This document shows, in pieces, positions 1 to 8,234 of a DNA stretch of 10,860 bases (its first letter is position 1; every line of letters starts with the position of its first letter). The stretch covers positions 1 through 10,860 of the forward strand of contig CAMDAI010000027.1 of the NCBI GenBank assembly GCA_945888585.1, read 5' to 3'. Source of the stretch: Rickettsia typhi. Lineage in GTDB: Bacteria; Pseudomonadota; Alphaproteobacteria; Rickettsiales; UBA1997. The notes under the pieces were generated by a model, which saw only the letters and a list, made by a program, of their open reading frames with translations, made no database searches and had not been told where the DNA came from. The position numbers and the translations under genes were made by a program.

Positions 1-765
1 AAACATTTAAAAATTATTGATTTATCCGCCGACTTTCGTCTTAGCGATGGTCAAAATTATAAAAAATGGTATGAACATGAACATTTAGCTTTAGAACTAC
101 AAAAAAAAGCGGTTTATGGCCTTAGTGAATTTGCTCGCGACCAAATTAAAAAATCTAATTTAATTGCTTGTCCCGGATGCTATCCAACTTCTTCTTTATT
201 ACCTTTACTGCCTTTAATTCAGGCTAAATTGATTAAAACTGATAATATTATAATTGATTCTAAATCAGGAGTCAGCGGGGCTGGACGCAGTGTAAAAGTT
301 AATAATCTATATTGCGAAATTAACGATTCTATGAAAGCTTATTCAATTGGCAATCATCGTCATACTGGCGAAATTGAACAAGAATTATCTAAGATGGCAG
401 CAAGTGAAATTCAAATTAGCTTCACTCCTCACCTAGTTCCAATGAATCGCGGCATTATTTCTACCATTTATGTTAGTTTAGAAAATAGCTTTAATATTGA
501 TGATGTAAAAAACTGCCTGGAAACCAAATATGAAGATGAATATTTTGTTAATATAAGTACAGATTATCCATCAACTAGAGATGTATTTGCTACTAATTTT
601 TGTAAAATCGGAATTTTTAAAGGACGTTTACCAAATCAGGTAATTATTGTTTCGGTAATTGATAATTTAGTTAAAGGCGCTTCCGGTCAAGCTATCCAAA
701 ATATGAACATTATGTATGGCTTTGACGAAAGAGAAGGCTTAAATTTATTACCAATTTTTCCGTAA
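1..765 (+). CDS. argC: N-acetyl-gamma-glutamyl-phosphate reductase, 5'-truncated by window edge
   Basis: ArgC reduces N-acetylglutamyl phosphate to N-acetylglutamate semialdehyde with NADPH, the third step of arginine (ornithine) synthesis in the cytoplasm. The frame is open from base 1, so the gene begins upstream; 254 residues are present against a usual 310-350, so part of the N-terminal nucleotide-binding domain is missing. Visible family motifs, numbered from the first codon here, are DLSADFRL (7-14), YGLSE (39-43), the active-site segment CPGCYPT with the nucleophilic cysteine at residue 60, then SGVSGAGR, the NHRHTGEIEQEL histidine segment, TPHLVPMNRG, and the C-terminal NLVKGASGQAIQNMN block. 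All look intact. A TTG at 229 is only an internal codon, not a start. The next gene begins 8 nt after the stop but belongs to a restriction-modification module, so this is not a metabolic operon link. Confidence 0.96.
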   Translation, partial: KHLKIIDLSADFRLSDGQNYKKWYEHEHLALELQKKAVYGLSEFARDQIKKSNLIACPGCYPTSSLLPLLPLIQAKLIKTDNIIIDSKSGVSGAGRSVKVNNLYCEINDSMKAYSIGNHRHTGEIEQELSKMAASEIQISFTPHLVPMNRGIISTIYVSLENSFNIDDVKNCLETKYEDEYFVNISTDYPSTRDVFATNFCKIGIFKGRLPNQVIIVSVIDNLVKGASGQAIQNMNIMYGFDEREGLNLLPIFP

Positions 766-773
766 AATGGAAA

Positions 774-1766
774 ATGAAACATCCCAAAAAATTAAGCTTT
801 ATTGATTTCTGTGCTGGTATTGGAGCTGGTCGCCTTGGTCTTGAAAGCAATGGACTTTCTTGTGTTGGTTTTTCCGAAATTGATAGACAAGCAGAAATAA
901 CTTATAGAAAATTTTTTGGCGAAGAAGAAATCAATTATGGTGATTTAACAAAAATTAAACCTGAAACACTTCCAGATTTTGAAATAATGATAGCAGGGTT
1001 TCCTTGCCAAACTTTTTCTGTTATTGGACAAAGAAAAGGGATGGGAGAGGAGCGTGGGAAAATAATTTTTAGTTTAATAAAGATTATGCTCACAAAGAAT
1101 GTAAAATATTTTATTTTAGAAAATGTAAAAGGTCTAACTAACCATGATAATGGTAACTCTTTAAAAGTTATTTTAAATGAACTAGATAAGGCAGGTTATA
1201 AAGTTTTTTATCAAGTATTAAATAGTATTGATTATGGCGTTCCTCAAATGCGAGAAAGGATATATTTTGTAGGCATAAGAAAAGATTTAGTTGCAGATGA
1301 TTTTCAATTTTTCTTCCCAAAACGCCAACCAAAAAAAGATATTCAAGATTATTTAATTGATATAAAAGAACTAGAATTTGATGAAAAAAAAGTAACCTAC
1401 AAAACTTTTTTAAAATACCTAGATAACAAGTATAACAAAGGACAATATTTAATAAATGAACTTCTTGAAAAAGATTATATGGTGATTGATACTCGCCAGT
1501 CGGATTTAAGGGTTTATCATAATAAAGTTCCTACTCTTCGAGCTGGTAGACATGGAATTTTGTATGTTAAAAATAAAAAGTTTAGAAAATTATCTGGTTA
1601 TGAATCTTTGTTGCTTCAAGGTTTTCCAAAAGAACTAGCAAAAAAAGTAGATGGCATTATTGATGAAATAAATTTACTAAAACAAACAGGAAATGCAATG
1701 ACTGTTAGTGCTATTGAAGCTATTGCGAGAGAACTATTTAAAACTTTAAAAAAACATGAAAAATAA
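774..1766 (+). CDS. DNA (cytosine-5-)-methyltransferase of a HinP1I-like type II R-M system
   Basis: Transfers a methyl group from S-adenosylmethionine to C5 of cytosine at the cognate restriction site, protecting host DNA. The 330 residues carry the C5-MTase motifs in order: motif I FIDFCAGIGAG (9-19), motif IV GFPCQTFS with catalytic Cys78, motif VI ENVKG (116-120), motif VIII QMRERIYF (158-165), a target-recognition region around 238-265, motif IX RKLSGYESLLLQGFP (271-285) and motif X GNAMTVSAI (306-314). Length matches M.HhaI-type enzymes (about 330). The start at 774 is the only sensible ATG; an ATG at 767 is in another frame that soon stops. No strong Shine-Dalgarno is seen. The gene overlaps the next by 11 nt. 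Specificity G(5mC)GC is inferred only from the partner endonuclease; the recognition region itself was not recognised. Confidence 0.95.
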   Translation: MKHPKKLSFIDFCAGIGAGRLGLESNGLSCVGFSEIDRQAEITYRKFFGEEEINYGDLTKIKPETLPDFEIMIAGFPCQTFSVIGQRKGMGEERGKIIFSLIKIMLTKNVKYFILENVKGLTNHDNGNSLKVILNELDKAGYKVFYQVLNSIDYGVPQMRERIYFVGIRKDLVADDFQFFFPKRQPKKDIQDYLIDIKELEFDEKKVTYKTFLKYLDNKYNKGQYLINELLEKDYMVIDTRQSDLRVYHNKVPTLRAGRHGILYVKNKKFRKLSGYESLLLQGFPKELAKKVDGIIDEINLLKQTGNAMTVSAIEAIARELFKTLKKHEK

Positions 1767-2535
1767 AAAGAAAAATTTAAAACAAAGTATTGCTCTTGGT
1801 TCAAAAACCGCCAAAGGCGGATTTACCAATGAGCAAGATGTTATTGATCGTTTTAACAGTTGGAAAACTGATAAGGTTGCTCAAGAGTGGTTGGCAGAAA
1901 TGAGTTATAAAATAGGCGATATTGAGTTTGTGAAAGCTTCAAAGGTTAGAGGACAATATAAAGCTGATATTCAAGTAAGAATAACTATTTTTATTAAGCT
2001 AAAATCTCAGGAAGATTTACAAAATTTACAAGTAAAACTTGTAAGTAATCCACAAGGATTTAATCAAATAGATAAAAGATGGGTTGATAAATATGCTGAG
2101 CTTTGGAATCTTCCACAAGATGTAATAAAAATCCTTAAACTTTTTACTGGTGAAATTACTCCCACAAAAAATAATTTGCGTGACTCTCGTAGAATGTTTT
2201 TAGACGAAATGAGCAAATCTGATCAGAATAAATTGATAAAGTTTTTTAACGATAACAAGATTTTGATTATTTCAGATTTACTAAAAGGTCGTGGTGAATT
2301 TTCAGCAGATTGGACTTTAGTAATTTTGAAAATAAATGGAAAAAATACTTGGGTTTTAAAATCTATAAACCATGTAATGAATATTTTTGGAGCTGGAGAT
2401 ATCAGAATAACGAAAGAAGGAAGTTTGAAAATTGGGAAAATTGGAATGCAGAGAAAAGGTGGAGATGGCGGTCGTGATACTGCTAAAATGTTGCAATTCA
2501 AAATCAATCCAGTTGAATTATTCAAAACTAAATAA
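1756..2535 (+). CDS. Type II restriction endonuclease, HinP1I family (predicted G^CGC)
   Basis: Predicted to cut unmethylated GCGC after the first G. From memory of R.HinP1I (247 aa), the similarity runs end to end: LGSKTAKxGF near the N terminus (14-23), the segment QVKLVSNxxGFNQIDK (92-107), FTGE (130-133), RRMF, DxLxGRGxF, GxGDI, and the C-terminal QRKGGDxGRxTAxMLQFKI block. The PD-(D/E)xK-variant core of HinP1I is S61-D62...Q81-x-K83; here it is A70-D71...Q92-V-K94, so metal-binding Asp, Gln and Lys are kept, the preceding Ser is Ala, and the spacer has two extra residues. The start ATG lies inside the methyltransferase gene, favouring coupled translation with methylase first. The N terminus is about nine residues longer than HinP1I and lysine-rich. 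No controller (C) gene is present. Function is an inference from homology. Confidence 0.93.
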   Translation: MKNKKKNLKQSIALGSKTAKGGFTNEQDVIDRFNSWKTDKVAQEWLAEMSYKIGDIEFVKASKVRGQYKADIQVRITIFIKLKSQEDLQNLQVKLVSNPQGFNQIDKRWVDKYAELWNLPQDVIKILKLFTGEITPTKNNLRDSRRMFLDEMSKSDQNKLIKFFNDNKILIISDLLKGRGEFSADWTLVILKINGKNTWVLKSINHVMNIFGAGDIRITKEGSLKIGKIGMQRKGGDGGRDTAKMLQFKINPVELFKTK

Positions 2536-2578
2536 TGAAACTGTGACAAAATCTTTTAAATTTATAATATTTTTGTAG

Positions 2579-3892
2579 ATGACAACCATATTTGCTCCTA
2601 TAACTGCTATTGGAAAAGCTGGGGTTTCGGTCATTAGAATCTCCGGCCCTGAAGCTGCTGATTGTTTAAGATATTTTGGGATCACTAAAAATCTTGAAGA
2701 AAGAAAAGCACTATTGCGAAAAATAATTAATCCTAAAACCGGAAATATTATTGATATTGCTTTACTTACCATTTTTCCGGCACCAAATAGTTTTACTGGT
2801 GAAGACGTAGTTGAAATCGCCCTGCACTCTTCACCTTATATTCTAAAAACCATTTTTGAATTACTCTGCGAGGTAGAAAATGTAAGATTAGCTGAGCCTG
2901 GTGAATTTTCTAAAATTGCTTTCTTGAACGACAAAATGGACTTGGTAGAAGCTGAAGCATTAAGTGATTTAATTGCTTCAGAAACTGCAATCCAACATCA
3001 GCAAGCCTTAAATCAGATGCAGGGAAATTTGAGCAAAATCTATGATAATTGGCGTGCAGAATTAATTAATATTTCTGCTAATATTGAAGCTTATATCGAT
3101 TTTCCTGATCAAGATTTACCAGAAAATATTGTTGATGATCTGGAAAATCAGGTAAAAAAAATTATTGAAGAAGTTGAGTCCCATTTACATGATAATAAAA
3201 GAGGCGAAAAAATTAGAACCGGCCTATCTTTAGCAATAATTGGCCCAACTAATGCCGGTAAATCCAGCTTAATTAATTATCTAGCAAAAAGTGAAATAGC
3301 AATTGTTTCAAACATTGCCGGAACCACACGCGACATAGTAGAAACTCATTTAGAAATTGCTGGAATTCCGGTAATTATAGCAGATACTGCAGGAATTAGA
3401 GAAACTAATGATGAGATAGAAATAGAAGGAATTAAAAGAGCAATTAAAAAAGCTGAAAATGCTGATTTAAAAATTTTAATTTTAGATGCAACTGATCTAA
3501 AAAATTGGCCAAAAATTGATGATCAAACCTTATTAATCATTAATAAAATTGATAAAGCCAAAAATGAAATTCCCGATTTTTTAAAAAAATTTAATCCAAT
3601 CCAAATTTCTATCAAAGAAAATATTAATTTGGATAAATTACTAAACACTTTAGAAAATCAGGTAAAAGAACTTGCCAGCCCAGGATCTACACCGCTTATT
3701 ACCAGAGCAAGATATCGGGAAGCGCTAAACGAAATGCTGGAAAATCTTTCTTATTTTTCTTTGACAAAAAATATTGAATTAGCTGCTGAAGACTTAAGAT
3801 TAGCCATTCGTGCCATTGGAAAAATCACTGGAAAAGTTGATGTAGATGAAATATTAGATAAAATTTTTGCCGGTTTTTGCATTGGAAAATAG
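2579..3892 (+). CDS. mnmE: tRNA-5-carboxymethylaminomethyl-2-thiouridine synthesis GTPase MnmE (TrmE)
   Basis: MnmE with MnmG modifies the wobble uridine (U34) of certain tRNAs, using GTP, tetrahydrofolate and ammonium or glycine. The 437-residue protein is full length for the family (about 440-455). It starts with the formyl-THF-binding domain (TIFAPIT...VIRISGP, 3-24; PGEF..IAFLN..MDL.EAEA, 107-127), followed by an inserted GTPase domain: G1 GPTNAGKS (222-229), G2 GTTRD (248-252), G3 DTAG (269-272), G4 NKID (322-325). It ends in the hallmark C-terminal CIGK tetrapeptide (434-437) whose Cys is essential. The ATG at 2579 matches the family's usual start; no clear ribosome binding site precedes it. 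The gene lies 43 nt after the HinP1I-like endonuclease, and its original upstream neighbour was probably argC. Confidence 0.98.
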   Translation: MTTIFAPITAIGKAGVSVIRISGPEAADCLRYFGITKNLEERKALLRKIINPKTGNIIDIALLTIFPAPNSFTGEDVVEIALHSSPYILKTIFELLCEVENVRLAEPGEFSKIAFLNDKMDLVEAEALSDLIASETAIQHQQALNQMQGNLSKIYDNWRAELINISANIEAYIDFPDQDLPENIVDDLENQVKKIIEEVESHLHDNKRGEKIRTGLSLAIIGPTNAGKSSLINYLAKSEIAIVSNIAGTTRDIVETHLEIAGIPVIIADTAGIRETNDEIEIEGIKRAIKKAENADLKILILDATDLKNWPKIDDQTLLIINKIDKAKNEIPDFLKKFNPIQISIKENINLDKLLNTLENQVKELASPGSTPLITRARYREALNEMLENLSYFSLTKNIELAAEDLRLAIRAIGKITGKVDVDEILDKIFAGFCIGK

Positions 3893-3992
3893 TAAATTAA
3901 CAATATCTCGATACATAATAAAAATTTAGTTAATAAAGTTTTTTAGACTCTTTTTAAAGAAAATTGTTCATTAAATTAAACATCATAAAAAT

Positions 3993-4820
3993 ATGATAAA
4001 ATTAACAGATATTCTAAAACTTGAAAATTATGATAAATATAATGTTCATTTGTCATGCTGGAATGGATATGATCACCCTTTAAATATTTTTCTAAAAGAC
4101 GAAAATGAGTATAAAAAATGGCAGGAATGGAAAGGTAATCAAAAAGACGGAAAAATAATTAAGCAAAAATTCTTAAGGGATTACATACTTTCATTTGTTC
4201 AAGTTTATCATGAGGGTAGCGATATTCATTTATTCACCGGTATTTATAAAATAGTTGAAAGACTTGATGACAGATATGAAGTAGAAAAACTTGATATATT
4301 TCAAAATCTTATTGGAAGATTGAAAATAAAACATAAACGCAAGGGTCAGCTATCTTCTTTTTTGCTTGAGAGTATTGTTGATGACATGTCAATTCACGAA
4401 ATCATGCAAGAAAGACTACAATGCAGAGTATTTGATGGATATAGTAAAATAAATTTAAAATTTACCGAACTTGAGACCATAATTAAAAAAGACATCAAGG
4501 ACTGGAAATTAAAATTAGATAATTTACAGGGGATTTATCTGCTGATTGATGATAGCAATAATAAAATGTATGTAGATTCTGCATCCAGTGAATTAGGTAT
4601 TTGGCAAAGATGGAAAAACTATATTTACAATTACACTGGTGGAAATAAAGGTCTTAACGAACTTCACAAAGAAGTAGGAGAAGAACATTTTAGAAACCAT
4701 TTTCGTTTTCTTCTATTGGAATATTTTACAGATAAAACCGATAAGGATTATATAATAAATCGCGAAAGCTTTTGGAAAGAAGTTCTAAATACAAGAAAAT
4801 TTGGTTATAATAGAAATTAG
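3993..4820 (+). CDS. GIY-YIG nuclease-family protein, stand-alone, function unknown
   Basis: A 275-residue protein of a widespread but uncharacterised group with a GIY-YIG fold at its C terminus. The GIY-YIG region (about 176-275) shows G180-I-Y182, then KMYVDSAS with Y193-V-D195 in place of the usual Y-V/I-G, the conserved Arg in GIWQRW (R206), the metal-binding Glu in NRESFWKEVL (E258) and the FGYNRN ending. The first about 170 residues form a separate domain without a motif I can name; it contains LIGRLKIKHKRKGQ (106-119) and VFDGYSKINLKFTELE (146-161), which I remember as typical of this group. No methyltransferase lies beside it, so it is not an obvious R-M enzyme; a defence or DNA-repair role is a guess. 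It lies 100 nt after mnmE and converges on bioA. Start ATG at 3993; no Shine-Dalgarno visible. Confidence 0.85.
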   Translation: MIKLTDILKLENYDKYNVHLSCWNGYDHPLNIFLKDENEYKKWQEWKGNQKDGKIIKQKFLRDYILSFVQVYHEGSDIHLFTGIYKIVERLDDRYEVEKLDIFQNLIGRLKIKHKRKGQLSSFLLESIVDDMSIHEIMQERLQCRVFDGYSKINLKFTELETIIKKDIKDWKLKLDNLQGIYLLIDDSNNKMYVDSASSELGIWQRWKNYIYNYTGGNKGLNELHKEVGEEHFRNHFRFLLLEYFTDKTDKDYIINRESFWKEVLNTRKFGYNRN

Positions 4821-4905
4821 CAGTACCAAAAATAGTATTTTCTGTAGAACACTAATAAAAAATGGACATTCAATTGATGTACATTTAGAAATTTATAAAT
4901 TGTAT

Positions 4906-6168
4906 TTAAGAACTCTTTTTTAAAATCTCATAAATAGCATCAGTAATTTTAATCAAATCATCCTTTTCCATTATCAATGGCGGCATTACATAAATAACAT
5001 TTCCAAATGGCCTTAACCAAATTAATTCTTGAGCAAATTCTATACGTAATTCAAACATTTTTTGCCAGTTAAAATCAGTTTCAATCACTCCAATTGCACC
5101 TAAAACTCTGACATCTTTTACATGATTAAGATTTCTGCATTTTTCTAATTCCTGAGATAAAATTCCAGAAATTTTACTCACTTTCTTCTCATAATTATTT
5201 TGTTCAAATAAATCAAGTGAAGCATTGGCTGCCGCGCAGGCAAGTGGATTTCCCATAAAAGTTGGGCCGTGCATTAATGCCTTATCTAAATCATTACTTA
5301 AAAATTGATTGTAAATCTCATCAGTTGCTAAAGTTGCAGCTAAGGTCATTACACCTCCAGTTAGAGCTTTGCCAAGCACCATGATGTCTGGAGAGATTTC
5401 CGCATGATTACAGGCAAAATATTTTCCAGTACGATAAAAACCAACCGCACATTCATCAGCTATAAATAATAAATTATATTTTTTGGCAATTTCGTAAATT
5501 GCTTTTAGCATTTCCGGAGAGTGAAATTTCATACCACCAGCACATTGTACTAATGGCTCAATTATTATAGCGGCCGTATTTTGATGAACTGATTTTACAA
5601 AATCTTCAAACTCCATTAATTCTTTTTTATCTTGAGGCAAATTTACTGAATAATTTTTAGCCAAAACATTCGTAAACTTTTTATGCATCCCATCAGTTAA
5701 ATCAGCTAGCGACATACATCCAGCTGTGTCACCATGATAAGAATTTTTAAAAGAAATAAATTTATTCTTTTTTGAGGTTTTTTTGTTAATGAAAAACTGT
5801 AGTGCCATTTTCATCGCCACTTCCACTGCTGTAGATCCTGAATCTGAGAAGAAAACTTTGTTTAAACCAACTGGAGCTATTTTAACCAGACGATTAGCTA
5901 ATTTATAAGTTTGATCATTAGCAAGACCAGCCATCATAACATGCGGCAATATTTCTGCCTGATTTTTTATTGCAGAAATTATGTGGAAATTATTGTAACC
6001 ATGAGCCACCGACCACCAAGAAGCAATACCATCAATCAACTCTCTGCCATCTTTTAACTTAATTCTAACACCATCAGCACTCACAACTTCTAATTGCTTG
6101 GGTGCAATTTGCATTTGAGTATAAGGCAACCAAATATTATTTTTTCCCTGAATTATAAAATCAGTCAT
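4906..6168 (-). CDS. bioA: Adenosylmethionine-8-amino-7-oxononanoate aminotransferase
   Basis: BioA is the PLP-dependent transaminase that uses S-adenosylmethionine as amino donor to convert KAPA to DAPA in biotin synthesis. Motifs, numbered from the TTG at 6174: IWLPYTQM (14-21; substrate-pocket Tyr18), the WW pair (53-54), SDSGSTAVEVAMKMA (110-124), SYHGDT (145-150), IADECAVGFYRTG with PLP-contacting Asp240, LGKALTGG with the Schiff-base Lys269, GPTFMGNPLACAAA (303-316) and a C-terminal WLRPFGNVIYVMPP region holding the substrate Arg. Length, about 420, is normal. I prefer the ATG at 6168 (2 nt after the bamD stop) over the TTG at 6174 that would overlap it; two residues are affected. It is the last gene of the hisD-bamD-bioA run and converges with the GIY-YIG gene. 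Confidence 0.96.
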   Translation of the reverse strand: MTDFIIQGKNNIWLPYTQMQIAPKQLEVVSADGVRIKLKDGRELIDGIASWWSVAHGYNNFHIISAIKNQAEILPHVMMAGLANDQTYKLANRLVKIAPVGLNKVFFSDSGSTAVEVAMKMALQFFINKKTSKKNKFISFKNSYHGDTAGCMSLADLTDGMHKKFTNVLAKNYSVNLPQDKKELMEFEDFVKSVHQNTAAIIIEPLVQCAGGMKFHSPEMLKAIYEIAKKYNLLFIADECAVGFYRTGKYFACNHAEISPDIMVLGKALTGGVMTLAATLATDEIYNQFLSNDLDKALMHGPTFMGNPLACAAANASLDLFEQNNYEKKVSKISGILSQELEKCRNLNHVKDVRVLGAIGVIETDFNWQKMFELRIEFAQELIWLRPFGNVIYVMPPLIMEKDDLIKITDAIYEILKKSS

Positions 6169-6170
6169 TA

Positions 6171-6896
6171 TCAATTAATCTTGATTTTTTCAGCATAAGC
6201 ATACCATTTACTTTCCGGATAAGATTTTTCCAGTTCCATCTTCATTTCTTCAGCCTGCTCTTTTAAGCCAATTTTATAATAAATTTCAAATAGACGCAAA
6301 TAAGCTTCCGGGGTTTGATTAGTTCTAGAATAACGATCAATCACTTCTTTAAAATTTTGTATTGCACCTACATAATTAGCCATTTTCATTTGATATCTAC
6401 CAACCGACATTTTGGCTCCTGCTATATGATCATCAATTGATCCCAATTTTTCTCTGGCATCTTTAGCATAATCACTATTTGGAAATCTGGCAATCAATTC
6501 TCTAAAATTATAAGAAGCCATCTGCGCATCATCTTGAGCCTTGGTAATATCAACAATACGATTGTAATAAGACATCGCTCTTAAATATTGCATATAAACT
6601 ACATCACTATTAGCTGGATTAAGCCTGATAAAATCTTCAGCAGCTCTTATTGTTTCATCATATTTTTCATCTTTATAATAAGCATAAGCTGCAATCACTT
6701 GGGCTTTGATTGACCATTTTGACAAAGGATAATCATCATCAATTTTTTCAAAACCTTCAGCTGCTTCTAAATATCTTTTTTGCTTTAACTTTTTCATAGC
6801 CTCAGTGTAGGACTGTTCAGCACTTTCTTCTTTTTTATTAGTAGAACAAGAAAAAATTAGAAATTGACAGAAAATTATGACTAATAGTTTTTTCAT
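6171..6896 (-). CDS. bamD: Outer-membrane assembly lipoprotein BamD (ComL/YfiO)
   Basis: BamD is the essential lipoprotein of the BAM complex that folds beta-barrel proteins into the outer membrane. The N terminus is a lipoprotein signal: MKK, a hydrophobic stretch, then the lipobox LIFSC with the predicted lipidated Cys17. The mature part has tandem TPR-like helical repeats (for example YTEAMKKLKQKRYLEAAEGF, ARFPNSDYAKDAREKL, MANYVGAIQNFKEVIDRY, YLRLFEIYYKIGLKEQAEEM), as expected for five TPRs. The 241 residues are close to the E. coli length of 245. The ATG lies 1 nt after the hisD stop, so translation is probably coupled. Its presence shows a diderm cell envelope. Confidence 0.94.
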   Translation of the reverse strand: MKKLLVIIFCQFLIFSCSTNKKEESAEQSYTEAMKKLKQKRYLEAAEGFEKIDDDYPLSKWSIKAQVIAAYAYYKDEKYDETIRAAEDFIRLNPANSDVVYMQYLRAMSYYNRIVDITKAQDDAQMASYNFRELIARFPNSDYAKDAREKLGSIDDHIAGAKMSVGRYQMKMANYVGAIQNFKEVIDRYSRTNQTPEAYLRLFEIYYKIGLKEQAEEMKMELEKSYPESKWYAYAEKIKIN

Positions 6897-6897
6897 C

Positions 6898-8193
6898 TCA
6901 TTTTCTAATTGTAATACTTAATTTGTGAGCAGTAAGACCTTCACTTTCAGCCAACAAAGCAGTTTGATTTTTTAATTTATCAAAACCATTCTTAGAACAA
7001 GAAATTATAGAAATTCTTTTTAAAAAATCAAAAACCGAAAGACCACTGGAAAATCTTGCAGTACCCATAGTTGGCAATGTATGACTTGGTCCGGCAATAT
7101 AATCACCAATTGCCTCGGGAGAATATTTTCCAATAAAAATTGCACCAGCATTAGTAATTTTCTTAGCAATTAATTCTGGTTTAGAAGTTGCTATTTCAAG
7201 ATGCTCTGGAGCAAATAAATTTGACAGTTCTGGCCCATCTTTTAATAAATTTTTTACAATAATTATAAAAGAATTTTCACTCAAACTTTTTTCAATTATT
7301 GATCTTCTGGATAATGACTGAGTTAATCTAGTCAACGAATCATTAACCAAGCCAGCAAATTTAAGATCATCTGTAATTAATATTGCTCTTGAATCAACAC
7401 CATGCTCTAACTGAGACAACATATCTGCCGCAACCCAATCCTGGTTCATTTTATTATCAGCAATAATTAAAATATCAGTTGGACCTGCAACCATGTCAAT
7501 TCCAACTTCACCAAATAATTGTTTTTTAGCTAAAGCTACATAACTATTTCCCGGACCTATGATTTTATCAACTTTTTTTACAGTATCTGTTCCCAGAGCT
7601 AAAGCCGCAATTGCTGCAGCTCCGCCCATTTTATAAATAGTTTTAATTCCGCATAAATCAGCTGCAACCAATACTGAATCAGCAACTTTTCCAGCATTGC
7701 TGGGAACGGCCATAACAATATTTTTTACTCCCGCAACTAAAGCGGGAACTGCTCCCATCAAAACTGAGCTAGGATAAACTGCAGTTCCCCCGGGAACATA
7801 AACTGCTATTTTTTCAATTGCTTGCCATCTATTTCCAAGCGTAACTCCGATTTTATCCTTATTAGAAAAATCTTTAGGCATTTGTTTTTTATGATAAGAA
7901 TATATTCTCTTATAAGAGGTTTTTAGAGCAGCAACCAACTTTGGATTAACATTTTTTTTTGCTAATGTAATTTCTTTAGAACTTACCAATAAATCATCTG
8001 ATTTTTTAAAATTAGCAGAATCAAACTGATTACAAATTGCAATAATTATCTTGTCACCTTGTTGTTTTACCTGATTGATGATCGATGTTACTTTTGTTTG
8101 CAAATCATAATTCACTACCGAATTTTGCTGCAAAATATTAGCAATTGCAGCAGAAAAATTTTCACTTTTATAACTAATTATTTTAGCTTTCAT
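6898..8193 (-). CDS. hisD: Histidinol dehydrogenase
   Basis: HisD catalyses the last two steps of histidine synthesis, oxidising L-histidinol to L-histidine with two NAD+ and a bound zinc. The 431 residues match the family length. Seen in order: VYVPGGTAVYPSSVLM (131-146), the GPGNSYV..AK and GIDMVAGPTDILI signature (213-243), zinc ligands Q261 and H264 in MLSQLEHGVDS, catalytic pair E330-H331 in LFAPEHLEI, zinc-ligand Asp364 in AIGDYIAGPSHTLPT, and the C-terminal zinc His423 in GLTAHKLSI. All key residues are kept. It now heads hisD-bamD-bioA, but the sequence shows it once followed DUF192 with only 5 nt between them; the IS element at 8210-10574 separates them, so any upstream promoter was displaced and hisD may now rely on transcription from the element. 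Confidence 0.97.
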   Translation of the reverse strand: MKAKIISYKSENFSAAIANILQQNSVVNYDLQTKVTSIINQVKQQGDKIIIAICNQFDSANFKKSDDLLVSSKEITLAKKNVNPKLVAALKTSYKRIYSYHKKQMPKDFSNKDKIGVTLGNRWQAIEKIAVYVPGGTAVYPSSVLMGAVPALVAGVKNIVMAVPSNAGKVADSVLVAADLCGIKTIYKMGGAAAIAALALGTDTVKKVDKIIGPGNSYVALAKKQLFGEVGIDMVAGPTDILIIADNKMNQDWVAADMLSQLEHGVDSRAILITDDLKFAGLVNDSLTRLTQSLSRRSIIEKSLSENSFIIIVKNLLKDGPELSNLFAPEHLEIATSKPELIAKKITNAGAIFIGKYSPEAIGDYIAGPSHTLPTMGTARFSSGLSVFDFLKRISIISCSKNGFDKLKNQTALLAESEGLTAHKLSITIRK

Positions 8194-8201
8194 GTTTCTT
8201 A

Positions 8202-8209
8202 ATTAATTT
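8202..8209. repeat. Target-site duplication (left copy), ATTAATTT
   Basis: A perfect 8-bp direct repeat of 10575-10582, directly abutting the outer end of the left terminal inverted repeat. Eight base pairs is the duplication length known for the IS1595 family, agreeing with the transposase remnant inside. This copy lies in the original DUF192-hisD junction: read on the minus strand it supplies the last DUF192 codon, and the original TAA stop follows at 8201-8199. Confidence 0.88.
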
Positions 8210-8234
8210 CCCAATGTCCCAGTTTTTGACAAAT
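8210..8234 (+). repeat. Left terminal inverted repeat of the IS1595-type element
   Basis: Reads inward from 8210 as CCCAATGYCCCARTTTTTGA then CAAAT, where Y is T and R is G in this copy. It matches the minus strand of 10574-10550 at 23 of 25 positions. The endonuclease stop codon (8236-8234) overlaps its inner end. It contains an inward-facing TTGACA (8226-8231). Confidence 0.9.

Noticed and set aside
3893..3992. Promoter for the GIY-YIG gene
   Set aside because: TATAAT-like strings such as CATAAT near 3914-3919 lack a -35 box at suitable spacing; not distinguishable from background AT-richness.
4821..4905. Bidirectional terminator between the convergent GIY-YIG gene and bioA
   Set aside because: Only short AT palindromes (around 4830-4843 and TCAATTGA near 4868-4876) are present; no GC-containing stem followed by a T run is visible.
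8183..8233. A 16-codon minus-strand reading frame (FVKNWDIGKLIKKHES) overlapping the hisD start, looking like the tail of a lost gene
   Set aside because: It is read through the left terminal inverted repeat and target duplication; the restored junction shows DUF192 as the true upstream gene in another frame.
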